Positions 16,833 to 25,618 of a stretch of DNA of 59,212 nucleotides are shown here, piece by piece. Position 1 is the stretch's first letter, and every line of letters starts with the position of its first letter. The stretch covers positions 1 to 59,212 of the forward strand of contig JAEYYV010000386.1 of assembly GCA_023428295.1 (NCBI GenBank), given 5' to 3'. Both the position numbers and the translations under genes were made by a program. This DNA comes from Pseudomonadota bacterium (GTDB taxonomy: Bacteria; Myxococcota_A; Polyangia; Haliangiales; Haliangiaceae). The notes beneath the pieces were generated by a model that saw only the letters and a program-made list of their open reading frames with translations, was not told where the DNA came from and searched no databases.

Positions 16833-17401
16833 CGCGGCGTCGCCGGAACCACGGTCGCCGTACGCGCGAGCTGCGCGTCGCCGAGATCGACATGCGCCGT
16901 GCCTTGCTCGTCGGTCGTCACCGCGATCGGCTCGCGCCCCGCGGCCGTGACGATCAAGTTCCAACCCTTCGCCGGCAGATCGCACGGTGCGGTGTGCACT
17001 GGCAACGCGTTCACCGTTTGCTCCATGCGATCGTCCGTCGACTTCACGTCGATCGCCGTGACCACACCCGAGACAAGTAGCGTCACTGGCGCCGCCATCA
17101 CGCCGAGAAAGATCATCCACATGCAGCCATCGTCATTGCTGCACGCCCAGATCGTGAACCGCGACGTTCGCTCGACACGCGACGTTGTCGTGTGCTCGCC
17201 GCGTTGCTCGCACGTTCGCCGCCAGATCCCGCGCAACACGAGCGCCGTGCCGGAAACCTCGCGCTCGAGGGCGAGCTCGGGCCGGCCGACGGGACGCGGC
17301 GGATCCCATCGATCGGCTTCATTCGTCACCGTGCGCTTGTCGGTCGGCACGATGAACATGCACGACGCGAGCAGCGGCAACACCCCCACCATGGGTCGCA
17401 T
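16829..17401 (-). CDS. Small membrane-anchored lipoprotein, function unknown
   Basis: A 190-residue protein with signal MRPMVGVLPLLASC (lipobox LLASC) and one further transmembrane stretch near the middle (MWMIFLGVMAAPVTLLVSGVVTA). The C-terminal 60 residues form a beta-rich domain (GWNLIVTAAGREPIAVTTDEQGTAHVDL) that resembles a degenerate carboxypeptidase-regulatory or PEGA-like fold. I do not recognise a family. It lies in the same direction as the cytochrome-rhodanese gene, whose stop is 63 bases upstream. Confidence 0.7.
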   Translation of the reverse strand: MRPMVGVLPLLASCMFIVPTDKRTVTNEADRWDPPRPVGRPELALEREVSGTALVLRGIWRRTCEQRGEHTTTSRVERTSRFTIWACSNDDGCMWMIFLGVMAAPVTLLVSGVVTAIDVKSTDDRMEQTVNALPVHTAPCDLPAKGWNLIVTAAGREPIAVTTDEQGTAHVDLGDAQLARTATVVPATPR

Positions 17402-17464
17402 CGCGAACGATCGTAGAGCAGCACGTCGCGAGCTGGGTGTGTGCTCACCGCTGCCTCACCGGCA

Positions 17465-18616
17465 CTAGTGGCCGTGGCCCTGATGTCCGTGATTGTGGCC
17501 GCTGTGATCCTCGGCCGTCGGCGGCTGCACACCGTCGGCGACGGTCATCGGATGGCCTTTGCGATGCCAATCGTTGACGCCCTCGTCGAGAACGACGGCC
17601 TTCTTGTGGCCGCGCTTGCGCAGCTCGTCGATGACGATGCCCGACAGGTGGTGCGGACACGCGCAGTACGCGATGACCCACGTGTTCTTCGGGATCTCGT
17701 CGAGGCGCTTCATGTCGAAGTACGGGATGGAGACAGCGCCGGTGATGTGCGAGCGCATCCAATCGGACGGCGGACGCGCATCGATGATGATCATCTTCTG
17801 GCCCGCCTTGTACGCCTTGGCCACGTCGTCGACGGCGACGTACTTGTCCTCGCGCAGCGTCCACGTCGGATCCTTGCCCTTCGGGTTCACGACGAGCGGC
17901 TCCTTGCCCGTGGGTGGTGGAAGCTGCGAGACCTTGGGCTGCTCGGCGGTGCCGAGGGAGCGCACGTACGCGACGACGTGATCGATCTCCTGATCGGAGA
18001 GCACGTTCGCGAAGCCGATCATCTTGGTGCCAGGACGGCCATTCACGATCGCGTACTTGATGAACGGATCCTGCGCCTGCGCTTGGAACATCATGTTCGC
18101 GAGGTGAACGCCGTCGCGACGCACGGTGCGATCGCCGTGGCACTGCGCGCATTGCTTCACGTAGATCGGCTCGCCGAGCGCGGGATCACCCTTGCCTGCG
18201 AGGGGCAGCGTCTTGGCCGCCGGCCCTTGCTCGCGGAGAAACGCGACGAGGCGCTTCACCGCTGCATCGTCGAGCGGACCACCGAGGTTCTTGCCATACG
18301 CCGCCATCGCGGTGCCCGGGCGGCCCGTCACGATGGAGCGAGTCAGAAAATCATCCGTCGCGCTCTCGAGAAACGTCGTCGTGTTCAGCGCGGGCGCGTT
18401 GTCCGCGACGTAGCCCTTCAGGTCCTTGCCGTGGCACTGCGCGCAGAGCGCTGCGTAGATGTCCGGACCGGCGAGCGTCGACGGATTTGCATCGATCGTC
18501 TTTGCGTCGCGTGGCGCTGGTGGAGGTGACCCTTGCGAGCCGGCATCCTTACACCCGACCAGCAACAGCAAGCACCAAACGGCGCTCACTCCGAGAGACC
18601 TGACAGCTCGCAGCAT
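17465..18616 (-). CDS. Lipoprotein: two cytochrome c domains + rhodanese domain + His-rich tail
   Basis: A 383-residue redox lipoprotein (signal MLRAVRSLGVSAVWCLLLLVGC). Cytochrome c domain 1 has haem motif CAQCH (about residue 58) and a probable axial Met in GTAMAAYG. Domain 2 repeats this with CAQCH (about 155) and GTKMIGF. A rhodanese-like domain follows (MIIIDARPPSDWMRSHITGAVSIP) with its active-site loop as YCACPHHLSG and the ending VLDEGVNDWHRKGHPM. The last 14 residues are His-rich (HSGHNHGHQGHGH), a probable metal-binding tail. It should sit on the periplasmic face or outer membrane and could couple electron transfer to sulfur-species chemistry; the substrate is inferred, not shown. 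No sox genes are nearby. Confidence 0.92.
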   Translation of the reverse strand: MLRAVRSLGVSAVWCLLLLVGCKDAGSQGSPPPAPRDAKTIDANPSTLAGPDIYAALCAQCHGKDLKGYVADNAPALNTTTFLESATDDFLTRSIVTGRPGTAMAAYGKNLGGPLDDAAVKRLVAFLREQGPAAKTLPLAGKGDPALGEPIYVKQCAQCHGDRTVRRDGVHLANMMFQAQAQDPFIKYAIVNGRPGTKMIGFANVLSDQEIDHVVAYVRSLGTAEQPKVSQLPPPTGKEPLVVNPKGKDPTWTLREDKYVAVDDVAKAYKAGQKMIIIDARPPSDWMRSHITGAVSIPYFDMKRLDEIPKNTWVIAYCACPHHLSGIVIDELRKRGHKKAVVLDEGVNDWHRKGHPMTVADGVQPPTAEDHSGHNHGHQGHGH

Positions 18617-18657
18617 CGCGGTGGCTATACCATCGCCACCGCGATTTCGTTACCGAC

Positions 18658-19101
18658 CTAGCGGCGGTGATCGCGAACGTCGGGGCCCCGATTCGGAGTC
18701 CGATGATCGCGGACGTCGGGTCCGCGACGGTTATCGCGGTGGTTTCCGCCACCCGCTTCCCAGCGTCCCTCGACCCACACGTGCCCGCGGCCACGACGCT
18801 CCCACCGCCCGTCGACCCAACGCTGATTCGCGCGCGTGCGCTCCCAACGTCCCGCATGCCAGACCCAGCGACCGCCCTGGCGGTGCCAGCGTCCCTGAAC
18901 GAACACGAATCCGGGTCGGACCTCGGTGACCCACACCTGCGGCGCAGGCGGCTCTTCTTCGACCTCGACGACCACGGTCGCGCGCGGGGGCGGCGGCGTG
19001 TAGACGCGAGCGCTTCCCCGCGCGCGGACCGTACAACCCGCGGCGCCAGCGACGAGCGCAGATACCAGTGCAAAGCTAGCGAGAGACTTCAAACGCATCA
19101 T
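18658..19101 (-). CDS. YXWGXW-repeat-type lipoprotein
   Basis: A 147-residue lipoprotein (signal MMRLKSLASFALVSALVAGAAGC). The mature part has a Pro-rich linker and then successive Trp-rich units: GRWHRQGGRWVWHAGRW, RWVDGRWERR, HVWVEGRWE. This is the pattern of the YXWGXW repeat family of small surface proteins. The tail is Arg/Asp/His-rich with an 11-residue unit given twice (RGPDVRDHR). Role unknown. It lies 41 bases downstream of the cytochrome-rhodanese start codon in the same direction, but is probably read before it is reached only if transcribed from its own promoter. Confidence 0.85.
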   Translation of the reverse strand: MMRLKSLASFALVSALVAGAAGCTVRARGSARVYTPPPPRATVVVEVEEEPPAPQVWVTEVRPGFVFVQGRWHRQGGRWVWHAGRWERTRANQRWVDGRWERRGRGHVWVEGRWEAGGGNHRDNRRGPDVRDHRTPNRGPDVRDHRR

Positions 19102-19430
19102 TCCTCCTCGATGTCCGTGGACGAGAGCAAACGCGAGACCATCCCCGAACGCCCCATATTCACGACCCTTCCGAGCCTCGGCGTGAAGTTTTGGAACCGT
19201 GGATTTAACGCCACACCGCCGAGTATGCCATCCGACGCGAGGTGGTCGCCTCTATTCACCCCTCGTGTCCCCCTCGTGGCGAGCGCTGTTCCCGACGCAC
19301 CTGCCTCTCGCACTTTGCCTCTCGCACTTTGCAATGGTGCATTCCAACGATGTGACATGACGCGCGTCGGTCCCCCCGACGAGTCGGGGTCACGACCGGC
19401 TGGCCCCAGATCTGGGATACGATACGGGTC
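19102..19430. other. Intergenic region between divergent genes, with palindrome and tandem repeat
   Basis: No gene is seen. It should hold promoters for the minus-strand YXWGXW gene and the plus-strand lamin-tail/nuclease operon. A 14-bp unit (GCCTCTCGCACTTT) occurs twice in tandem around 19303-19330. A 16-bp perfect palindrome, CCCCGAC-GA-GTCGGGG, lies at 19374-19389, about 40 bases before the operon start, a position suited to an operator. No clear sigma70 or sigma54 hexamers were recognised. Confidence 0.5.
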
Positions 19431-20009
19431 GTGCGCTCCGGCTTGCCCGTGTTGTGTGTCCTCGTCGCCACCGGATGCGTGCGCGACCCGGAGACGGCTG
19501 TATGTCCCGACATCGGTACCGGGGACCTCGTGATCACCGAGATCGGGGGGCCGCAGACGGGACAGGACACGCTGAAGCCGTGGATCGAGATCTACAACGC
19601 GAGCGGCGGGCCGGTAGACCTCCTCGGTGTACGCGTGCGGTTTCGCCGGCTCACCGGCGACGAGATCGGTGCGGCCGTCGTGCGCCGCAAGGTGACCGCA
19701 GCGCCGGGCTCGTACACGGTGCTGGCGCTCGACCTCGATGGTAGCGACCTGCCGTACGCGGACTATGGCTTCGCGTCGGACTTCCACGCGAGCTGGCCCT
19801 CGTCGGCGGCGATCGATCTGTACGCGTGCGATCAGTCGATCGATCAGGTCCGCTATGACTCGCTGCCGAGGACGGGCACGTACTCGCTCGGCGCGATGCC
19901 TCCGACCGAGGAGGCCAACGACTTTCCCGCCATGTGGTGCACCGACTCCACGAACAACCCCAACAGCTTTCCGGGCTCTCCGCAGCGAGCGAACATCGCA
20001 TGTCCCTGA
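19431..20009 (+). CDS. Lamin-tail-domain (LTD) lipoprotein, first gene of secreted nuclease operon
   Basis: A 192-residue lipoprotein from GTG 19431 (signal MRSGLPVLCVLVATGC). The mature protein is essentially one lamin-tail domain: DLVITEIGG at its start, then WIEIYNASGGPVDLLGVRV, LALDLDGSDL and the closing NNPNSFPGSPQRANI pattern. LTDs are immunoglobulin-like folds that in bacteria often accompany extracellular nucleases and may bind DNA or anchor enzymes at the surface. The gene overlaps the following nuclease gene by 10 bases, the first of four overlaps in the cluster. A 16-bp palindrome lies about 40 bases upstream. Confidence 0.85.
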   Translation: MRSGLPVLCVLVATGCVRDPETAVCPDIGTGDLVITEIGGPQTGQDTLKPWIEIYNASGGPVDLLGVRVRFRRLTGDEIGAAVVRRKVTAAPGSYTVLALDLDGSDLPYADYGFASDFHASWPSSAAIDLYACDQSIDQVRYDSLPRTGTYSLGAMPPTEEANDFPAMWCTDSTNNPNSFPGSPQRANIACP

Positions 20010-21082
20010 CGCGTAACCTTGCCCTCGTCACCGCGCTCGCCCTCGTCGCGAGCTGCACGCCCGTCGGTGGCTCACGCTACTCGCGCAAAGAAGCGCAGCG
20101 CACCCTACAGACGCTCGAGCAGCCGGGCCTGGCGCTCGGTGAGTTCTCGCTGACCCGCGTCGTCGACGGCGACACGATCCGCGTCAACGGCCTGGATAGC
20201 TCGCTGCGCCTCCTCGGCATGGACACCGAGGAGACGTTCAAGAACGAAGCGGACCGCCGCGCAGTCGAGATGGACTGGAACGCGTACGTGCAAGCGCACA
20301 AAGGCAAGCCGCGCCCCGGTCGCATCGCGACGCCGATGGGCGAGCAAGCCAAGGTCTGGGCAAAGAAGTTCTTCGAGGGCACCGCGAAGGTGCGGCTCGA
20401 GCGCGATCATCCCAAGGAGATCCGCGATCGCTTCAAGCGCTACCTCGCCTATGTCTTCGTCCAACGCAACGGCGTGTGGGTCAACTACAACGTCGAGGCG
20501 GTGCGCGCTGGCATGTCGCCGTACTTCACCAAGTACGGTCACTCGCGTCGCTTCCACAACGAGTTCGTCGAAGCGCAGAAGCAAGCCAAGGCGGCCAAGC
20601 GCGGCATCTGGGCCAGCGGGATCATGAACTATCCCGACTATCCCGAGCGAGAAGCGTGGTGGACTCCGCGCGCGGAGTTCATCGACGCGTTCCGCAGGGA
20701 AGGCGAAGGCAAGGACAACTACATCGACATCTCGCAGTGGGACTCGATGAATCGTCTCGAAGCGTTTGTCGGTAAAGAGGTCAACCTCCTCGGCGTCGTC
20801 GGCGACGTGCGCATCGGCGAGAAGGGTCCGAGCCGCGTCACGCTGTCGCGGGCGATGTTCAACGACTTCCCGCTCGTGTTCTTCGATCGCGACGTGCTCG
20901 GTACGTCGGGGATCACGCAGTGGAAGGGCGAGTACGTGTGGATCGTCGGAGTGCCGACCATTTACGAGAACAAGTACAACCATCGCAAACAGGTGCAGAT
21001 CCAGATCGATCGCGCGAGCCAAGTTCGGTTGTCGCCCGTACCTGGCTTGACCCTGCCTGCTGTCGGAGGGAGCTCACCGTGA
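20000..21082 (+). CDS. Thermonuclease-family (SNase-like) lipoprotein with C-terminal extension
   Basis: A 360-residue lipoprotein from ATG 20000 (signal MSLTRNLALVTALALVASC). Residues about 45-210 are a staphylococcal-nuclease-like domain. The catalytic pattern is intact: VVDGDTI with the calcium Asp, RLLGMDTEET carrying the equivalents of Arg35, Asp40, Thr41 and Glu43, and RFKRYLAYVF carrying the Arg87 equivalent. A 100-residue insertion-rich arm and a C-terminal 120-residue beta domain (LEAFVGKEVNLLGVVGDVR, an OB-like fold) follow, absent from minimal nucleases. It should cut DNA or RNA on the cell surface or in the periplasm. It is coupled to its neighbours by 10-base and 4-base overlaps. 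Confidence 0.9.
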   Translation: MSLTRNLALVTALALVASCTPVGGSRYSRKEAQRTLQTLEQPGLALGEFSLTRVVDGDTIRVNGLDSSLRLLGMDTEETFKNEADRRAVEMDWNAYVQAHKGKPRPGRIATPMGEQAKVWAKKFFEGTAKVRLERDHPKEIRDRFKRYLAYVFVQRNGVWVNYNVEAVRAGMSPYFTKYGHSRRFHNEFVEAQKQAKAAKRGIWASGIMNYPDYPEREAWWTPRAEFIDAFRREGEGKDNYIDISQWDSMNRLEAFVGKEVNLLGVVGDVRIGEKGPSRVTLSRAMFNDFPLVFFDRDVLGTSGITQWKGEYVWIVGVPTIYENKYNHRKQVQIQIDRASQVRLSPVPGLTLPAVGGSSP

Positions 21083-22851
21083 ACAGATTCGCCTTGCTCG
21101 CCGCTCTCGCATCTTCGCTCGCCGCTGGCTGCGGTCCCGACTCCGCCACGGGCGATTGCACGGACAATCTGCTGCCCGGTGACCTCGTCATCACCGAGGT
21201 GTTCGCTGACTCCAAAGCGCCACCCGGCGGCAGCGGCACCGACGACGGCAAGGAGTGGTTCGAGCTCTACAACAACACCGATCGACCGGTGGAGCTGAAG
21301 GGCATGACCCTCACGCACTCGCGCCCCGACGGCTCGCGCTCCAAGTCGCACACGGTGAAGGCCGTCACGATCGCGCCCGGGCAGTACTTCACGCTCGGGA
21401 ACTCGGCCGCCGATCTCTTGCCCGCATACATCGATTACGGATACGGCGCGGACCTCGGCGCGTTCTTCAACACCGACGGCGGCAAGGTCAGGGTCGCGTG
21501 CGGTAGCACCGAGATCGACAGCGCGATCTACGAGAGCGTCAAGGAGGGCCGCTCGCGCCAGCTCTCGATGGCGCAGCCGCCGGACTACCAGCTCAACGAC
21601 ATCGCGACCAACTGGTGCGAAGCGGCGGACACCGAGTTCGAGCCGTCCAACTTCGGCACGCCTGGCTCGGAGAACGATTGCACGCCGATCGTCGTCGGTC
21701 AGTGCAGCGACGGCGGCGTGATGCGCGACGCCATGCCACCGATGGTGGGCGACCTCGTCATCACCGAGGTCATGCCACGCCCGCGGTCGCCGCTCGGTGC
21801 GGACAACCAGTGGTTCGAGGTGCTCGCGCTCGTCGACGTCGATCTGAACGGCATCGGTCTCGATCGCGCCAATGACAACAACGTCCCGCCCAAGGTGATC
21901 AACTCGGCGGAGTGCATCCACGTCGCCGCGGGCGAGTACGTCGTGTTCTCGCGCTCGCAGGGTGTCGCCCCCGGCGGCCCCACGCCGGTCGGGAACTTCG
22001 ACTTCACGCTCAACCCGACGAACGGCGTCACGCCGGACGTACAGCTCGTCTACAACGGCACGGTCATCGACGCCGTCACCTGGATGTCGCCCACGAACGG
22101 CGCGTCGAAGAGCCTCGATCCGGACTTCATGACGGCGACGGGCAACGACTCGCCCGACAGCTTCTGCGACGGCGTCGGTGCGTACGACGGCGGCATGAAC
22201 CTCGGCACGCCGGGCGCTGCCAACCCGCAGTGCGCGACGGTCGCTCCCGCCGGGATGTGCGAGGACAACGGCACGCTGCGCGCGATCGAGAAGCCCACCG
22301 CGGGCCAGCTCGTGATCACCGAGTTCCTCGCCAACCCCGCGCCGCCGCCGCTCGTCGATGGAACGGGCGATGCGGACAAGGAGTGGTTCGAGGTGATGAA
22401 CACCGGGTCGACGAGGTTCGATCTCAACGACCTCCTCATCGCCAACGGCTCGGCGACGCCGACGTTTGCCAAGGTGCAGGCGTCGCGCTGCCTCTCGATC
22501 GCACCGAACGGCTTTGGCTTGTTCGCGCGCTCGGCCGAGGCGATGCGCAACGCGGGGCTCCCGGCGCCCGATGCGCTGTTCCGCTTCTCGCTGACGGACT
22601 CGGGGCAGAACGCGGGCATCCAGATCTTCGACGACACGACCCTCCTCGACGCCGTGAAGTGGCCCACGCCGCAGAGCGCGGTCTCCCAGGGCAAAGCTCT
22701 CGGCCTCGATCCGGATCACCTGAATACGACGGACAACGACACGGTCAACACCGCCGCGATCACGGCCAAGATCTACTGCCTCGCCGTCGCGACGTACGGT
22801 GACAACACGAACACCGGCACGCCCAGAGCGGCCAACCCGCAATGCCCCTGA
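21079..22851 (+). CDS. Lipoprotein with three lamin-tail domains
   Basis: A 590-residue lipoprotein from GTG 21079, overlapping the previous stop by 4 bases. A strong ribosome-binding site, GGAGGG, lies 8 bases upstream at 21065-21070 and fixes this start. The signal is MNRFALLAALASSLAAGC. Three LTD units follow at about residues 25-190, 220-400 and 430-590. Each opens with DLVITEV or QLVITEF, continues with WFE(L/V) and ends with an NFGTPGSEN, NLGTPGAAN or NTGTPRAAN motif. The last two units are joined by short Cys-containing linkers. With no catalytic motif it is best seen as a scaffold or ligand-binding partner of the two flanking nucleases. Confidence 0.9.
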   Translation: MNRFALLAALASSLAAGCGPDSATGDCTDNLLPGDLVITEVFADSKAPPGGSGTDDGKEWFELYNNTDRPVELKGMTLTHSRPDGSRSKSHTVKAVTIAPGQYFTLGNSAADLLPAYIDYGYGADLGAFFNTDGGKVRVACGSTEIDSAIYESVKEGRSRQLSMAQPPDYQLNDIATNWCEAADTEFEPSNFGTPGSENDCTPIVVGQCSDGGVMRDAMPPMVGDLVITEVMPRPRSPLGADNQWFEVLALVDVDLNGIGLDRANDNNVPPKVINSAECIHVAAGEYVVFSRSQGVAPGGPTPVGNFDFTLNPTNGVTPDVQLVYNGTVIDAVTWMSPTNGASKSLDPDFMTATGNDSPDSFCDGVGAYDGGMNLGTPGAANPQCATVAPAGMCEDNGTLRAIEKPTAGQLVITEFLANPAPPPLVDGTGDADKEWFEVMNTGSTRFDLNDLLIANGSATPTFAKVQASRCLSIAPNGFGLFARSAEAMRNAGLPAPDALFRFSLTDSGQNAGIQIFDDTTLLDAVKWPTPQSAVSQGKALGLDPDHLNTTDNDTVNTAAITAKIYCLAVATYGDNTNTGTPRAANPQCP

Positions 22852-23315
22852 GCCGCGTCGCGCTCGCGCTCGTCGCGCTGTGTGGCTGTAGCGACGGCTC
22901 GGAGTGCGGGCCGTCGGAGGGTGTCGTCCAGCGGATCATCGATGGCGATACGATCGAGCTCGAGAGCGGCGTCAGGATTCGCTATCTGATGGTCAACACG
23001 CCGGAGACCACGGGCGGCAAGAACGAGTGCTTCGGCGAGCAAGCCGTGGCGTTCAACCGCGATCTCGTCGAGGGCAAGACCGTGCAGCTGCGGTACGACG
23101 TCGAGTGCGAGGACCGCTTCGATCGCACGCTCGCGTACGTGTCGATCGCGGGACAAGAGGTCAACAAGCTGATGCTCGAGCGCGGCTACGCGTGCTTGCT
23201 TCACATTCCGCCCAACGGCGCGGACGTCGCCGCCGAGTACAAAGCGCTCGAGACCGCCGCGAAGGCCGCCAACCGCGGCTTGTGGGGCGCTTGCGACCCG
23301 ATTCCGTGCAACTGA
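22842..23315 (+). CDS. Small SNase-like nuclease lipoprotein with Asp40-to-Asn change
   Basis: A 157-residue lipoprotein (signal MPLSRVALALVALCGC) overlapping the previous gene by 10 bases. It is almost entirely an SNase domain: VVQRIIDGDTIELESG, RIRYLMVNTPET and DRFDRTLAYVSIAG. Compared with staphylococcal nuclease, Arg35, Thr41, Glu43 and Arg87 equivalents are present, but the Asp40 calcium ligand is Asn. Asn can still bind calcium weakly, so activity may be reduced or metal use altered. It carries four extra Cys residues that could form disulfides outside the cytoplasm. One base overlaps the next gene (TGATG). Confidence 0.9.
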   Translation: MPLSRVALALVALCGCSDGSECGPSEGVVQRIIDGDTIELESGVRIRYLMVNTPETTGGKNECFGEQAVAFNRDLVEGKTVQLRYDVECEDRFDRTLAYVSIAGQEVNKLMLERGYACLLHIPPNGADVAAEYKALETAAKAANRGLWGACDPIPCN

Positions 23316-25552
23316 TGTTAGCTTCGACGACGGTGCGTCACGCGATCCTCGCGTCTTGTCTCGGTGCGGTGCTCCTCGCGCCTCGTCCCGCTGCCGCGAT
23401 TCCGTACGAGACGTTCATCGACGTCTCCGATCAGGTGGACCTCGAGGATCTGCTCGCGTCCAACGACATCTCGCAGGACACGCACGACGAGCTCCTCGAT
23501 CTGCTCACGCGCGGCGTGAACCTGAACACCGCGGATCGCGCAGAACTCTACTCGCTGCCGAACCTGACGTACGAAGACGTCGACAAGATCATCCAGCTCC
23601 GCGAGCTCAACAAAGGCGTGATTCGCGATCCGGCGGATCTCGTCGCCGCGGGTGCGCTGTCGCAAGAGAAGCTCCTCGCGATCGCCGCGTTCATCGTGTT
23701 CGAGCCGCCGGGCGACGACAAGCTCGCGCTGCGCGGGTGGATCCGAGCGATGACGCGCGCGACGTACACGGATCGGATCGCGCCGCCGATCATGCTGCGC
23801 TCGCGCGTCAAGATGCTGAAGCATCTCGAGGCGGGCGTCGCGATCACGCAGACGCGACTGCGCGTCGGCGACCCGGTCTACGATCCCAACCGCGATGCGC
23901 TGATGGCCGAGAAGGCGGGCCTCCAGGTGCACGTGCCGAAGGTGTTCCTCAAGTGGGAGAGTGACGACTTCGTCGCGATCGGCGGCTCGTACCGCGCGGG
24001 CTTCGCGCAGCGCCTCGTATTCGACAACTCGTCGAACTACAACCCGAACGGCCTCTACATCGACGACCAGCTGTTCTACACGGCGGACCTCCAGCGCGAT
24101 TGTCGAGAGTCCGCGGGCGAGCTGCCCGACTCGCCGTGCACCGGCGCCGCGGCGGCGCGGTACGTCACGCCGGACTTCTCGTGGCGCAACGGCCTCCTCG
24201 GTGCCGGCGTCGGCGCGAAGCGGCTGCAGCTCGGTGACGCCGGGTGGCTACAAGCCTTCGCGTGGGCGTCGATGTCGCGGCGCAACATCTATCAGTACGA
24301 GCTGGTCGATCGCGGCAAGTGCGACGACCCACACGACGACAACGCGGCTGGCTGCAAGGCACCGACGGTGTACGTACGGCCGGACGACGGCGATCTGTTG
24401 TCGCCGACGACGCAGTTCGCGTTCACGACGCTGCCGAACGTGTTCTCCGAGCGCCTCGTCGGCGCCAACATCGCGTACTTCGCGGATCGCCGAAACTCCG
24501 TCGGCGCCACGGTGTACGCCGCGAACGAGGCGAACCTCGTCAGCGGCATCGATCTCGATTTCCAAGAGTGGTCGCGCTATCCGACGGGCCGCACGTTCGG
24601 CGCGGCAGGCGCCAACTTCTCGCTCGGTCGCGACTGGCTCGACGTGTTCGGTGAAGCAGCGCTCAGCTACGACAAGATGCCGAGCTCGCCGCCCGCCGAA
24701 GGTGGCGGTGGCCCCGCCGCGATCCTGCGCGTGACCGCAACACGCCCCAAGGAAGAGCTCGAGACCACGCTGCGCTACTACAGCACCAACTTCGCCAACC
24801 CGTACGCGCGGCCGATCTCGCAGTCCGACGAGTTCGACGGGCAACGCGCGCGCGACGAAGCGGGTGTTCGCGTGCGCTACACCAATAACCAGAAGCTGGT
24901 CACGCTGCGCGCACTGGTCGACGTGTGGGTCCCGCCGTCCACGCTCAAGTCGCACCAGGATCCGTCGGGCAACATGGTGCGCGATACGCAGCCCAAGCTC
25001 GACACGTACGTGCGCGCTGACGTCCGCACGACGCAAGAGCTGCGCGTCGGGCTGTGGGTCCGCTACCAAGACAAGGACCTCACGCGCGGCGGTCACGATC
25101 AGTGCTACGAGGTCTCGACGGAGACGTCGGACACCGGTGAGCCCGTGCCATGCGGCGGCCGCCAGCTCACCACCACGGGGCGCGTGCGCTACATGCCGAC
25201 CAAGAGAGCGTCGCTGACGCTGCAGGTCAACCACCAGCTGCTCGACGACGACTCCGCCTCCAAGACCGCGTTCCGTCACGATCTCGCGGTGTGGGCGATC
25301 GGCATCTATCGCCCGACGAACGATCTGCGGTTTCGCGCTCGCGTGCGCTTCCTCGACGAGGCGATCGCCGACAACTCGTATCTCGAGCGCTCGCTCGCTG
25401 GCGTCGCCGAGGTGGCGCAGAAGCTTCGCGATCGCGACGAGCTGCGCGTCCGCGTCGACACCAAGTTCTGGCTCGACGACCGGGCGAGCACGGGCCTTCG
25501 CCGTCCGAACCCGGAGCTCCAGGTCTGGCTCGCGTACGAAGCGAAGCTGTAG
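23315..25552 (+). CDS. Exported ComEA-like HhH protein with large beta-rich, probably outer-membrane, domain
   Basis: A 745-residue protein from ATG 23315, in a TGATG overlap. A cleavable signal peptide (LASCLGAVLLAPRPAAA) precedes a helix-hairpin-helix segment of ComEA type: VNLNTADRAELYSLPNLTYEDVDKIIQLRE, then LVAAGALSQEKLLAIAAFI. The DNA-gripping hairpins, normally GIG-like, read NLT and ALS, so DNA binding may be weakened. The remaining 600 residues alternate short beta strands ending in aromatic residues (FVAIGGSYRAGFAQRLVF, LRVGLWVRYQDKDL, LQVNHQLLDD, ending VWLAYEAKL), as in an outer-membrane barrel. Such HhH-barrel proteins occur also in Bacteroidetes. In this operon it could be a DNA-conducting pore or receptor; that is inference. 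Confidence 0.8.
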   Translation: MLASTTVRHAILASCLGAVLLAPRPAAAIPYETFIDVSDQVDLEDLLASNDISQDTHDELLDLLTRGVNLNTADRAELYSLPNLTYEDVDKIIQLRELNKGVIRDPADLVAAGALSQEKLLAIAAFIVFEPPGDDKLALRGWIRAMTRATYTDRIAPPIMLRSRVKMLKHLEAGVAITQTRLRVGDPVYDPNRDALMAEKAGLQVHVPKVFLKWESDDFVAIGGSYRAGFAQRLVFDNSSNYNPNGLYIDDQLFYTADLQRDCRESAGELPDSPCTGAAAARYVTPDFSWRNGLLGAGVGAKRLQLGDAGWLQAFAWASMSRRNIYQYELVDRGKCDDPHDDNAAGCKAPTVYVRPDDGDLLSPTTQFAFTTLPNVFSERLVGANIAYFADRRNSVGATVYAANEANLVSGIDLDFQEWSRYPTGRTFGAAGANFSLGRDWLDVFGEAALSYDKMPSSPPAEGGGGPAAILRVTATRPKEELETTLRYYSTNFANPYARPISQSDEFDGQRARDEAGVRVRYTNNQKLVTLRALVDVWVPPSTLKSHQDPSGNMVRDTQPKLDTYVRADVRTTQELRVGLWVRYQDKDLTRGGHDQCYEVSTETSDTGEPVPCGGRQLTTTGRVRYMPTKRASLTLQVNHQLLDDDSASKTAFRHDLAVWAIGIYRPTNDLRFRARVRFLDEAIADNSYLERSLAGVAEVAQKLRDRDELRVRVDTKFWLDDRASTGLRRPNPELQVWLAYEAKL

Positions 25553-25618
25553 CGGGAATAACGTCGTCGAGGCGGAATCGGGGTTGCGACCGGGTCAAGT
25601 CGTAGTAGCGTCGCGTCG

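Noticed and set aside
14277..17120. 947-codon minus-strand open frame
   Set aside because: Composition is Arg/Asp/His-rich as expected for the antisense of GC-rich coding DNA, and it covers a well-supported plus-strand gene.
19199..19209. GTGGATTTAAC, shared with the direct repeats at 11582-11601
   Set aside because: Only 11 bases match and the flanks differ, so this is likely chance rather than another copy of the repeat.
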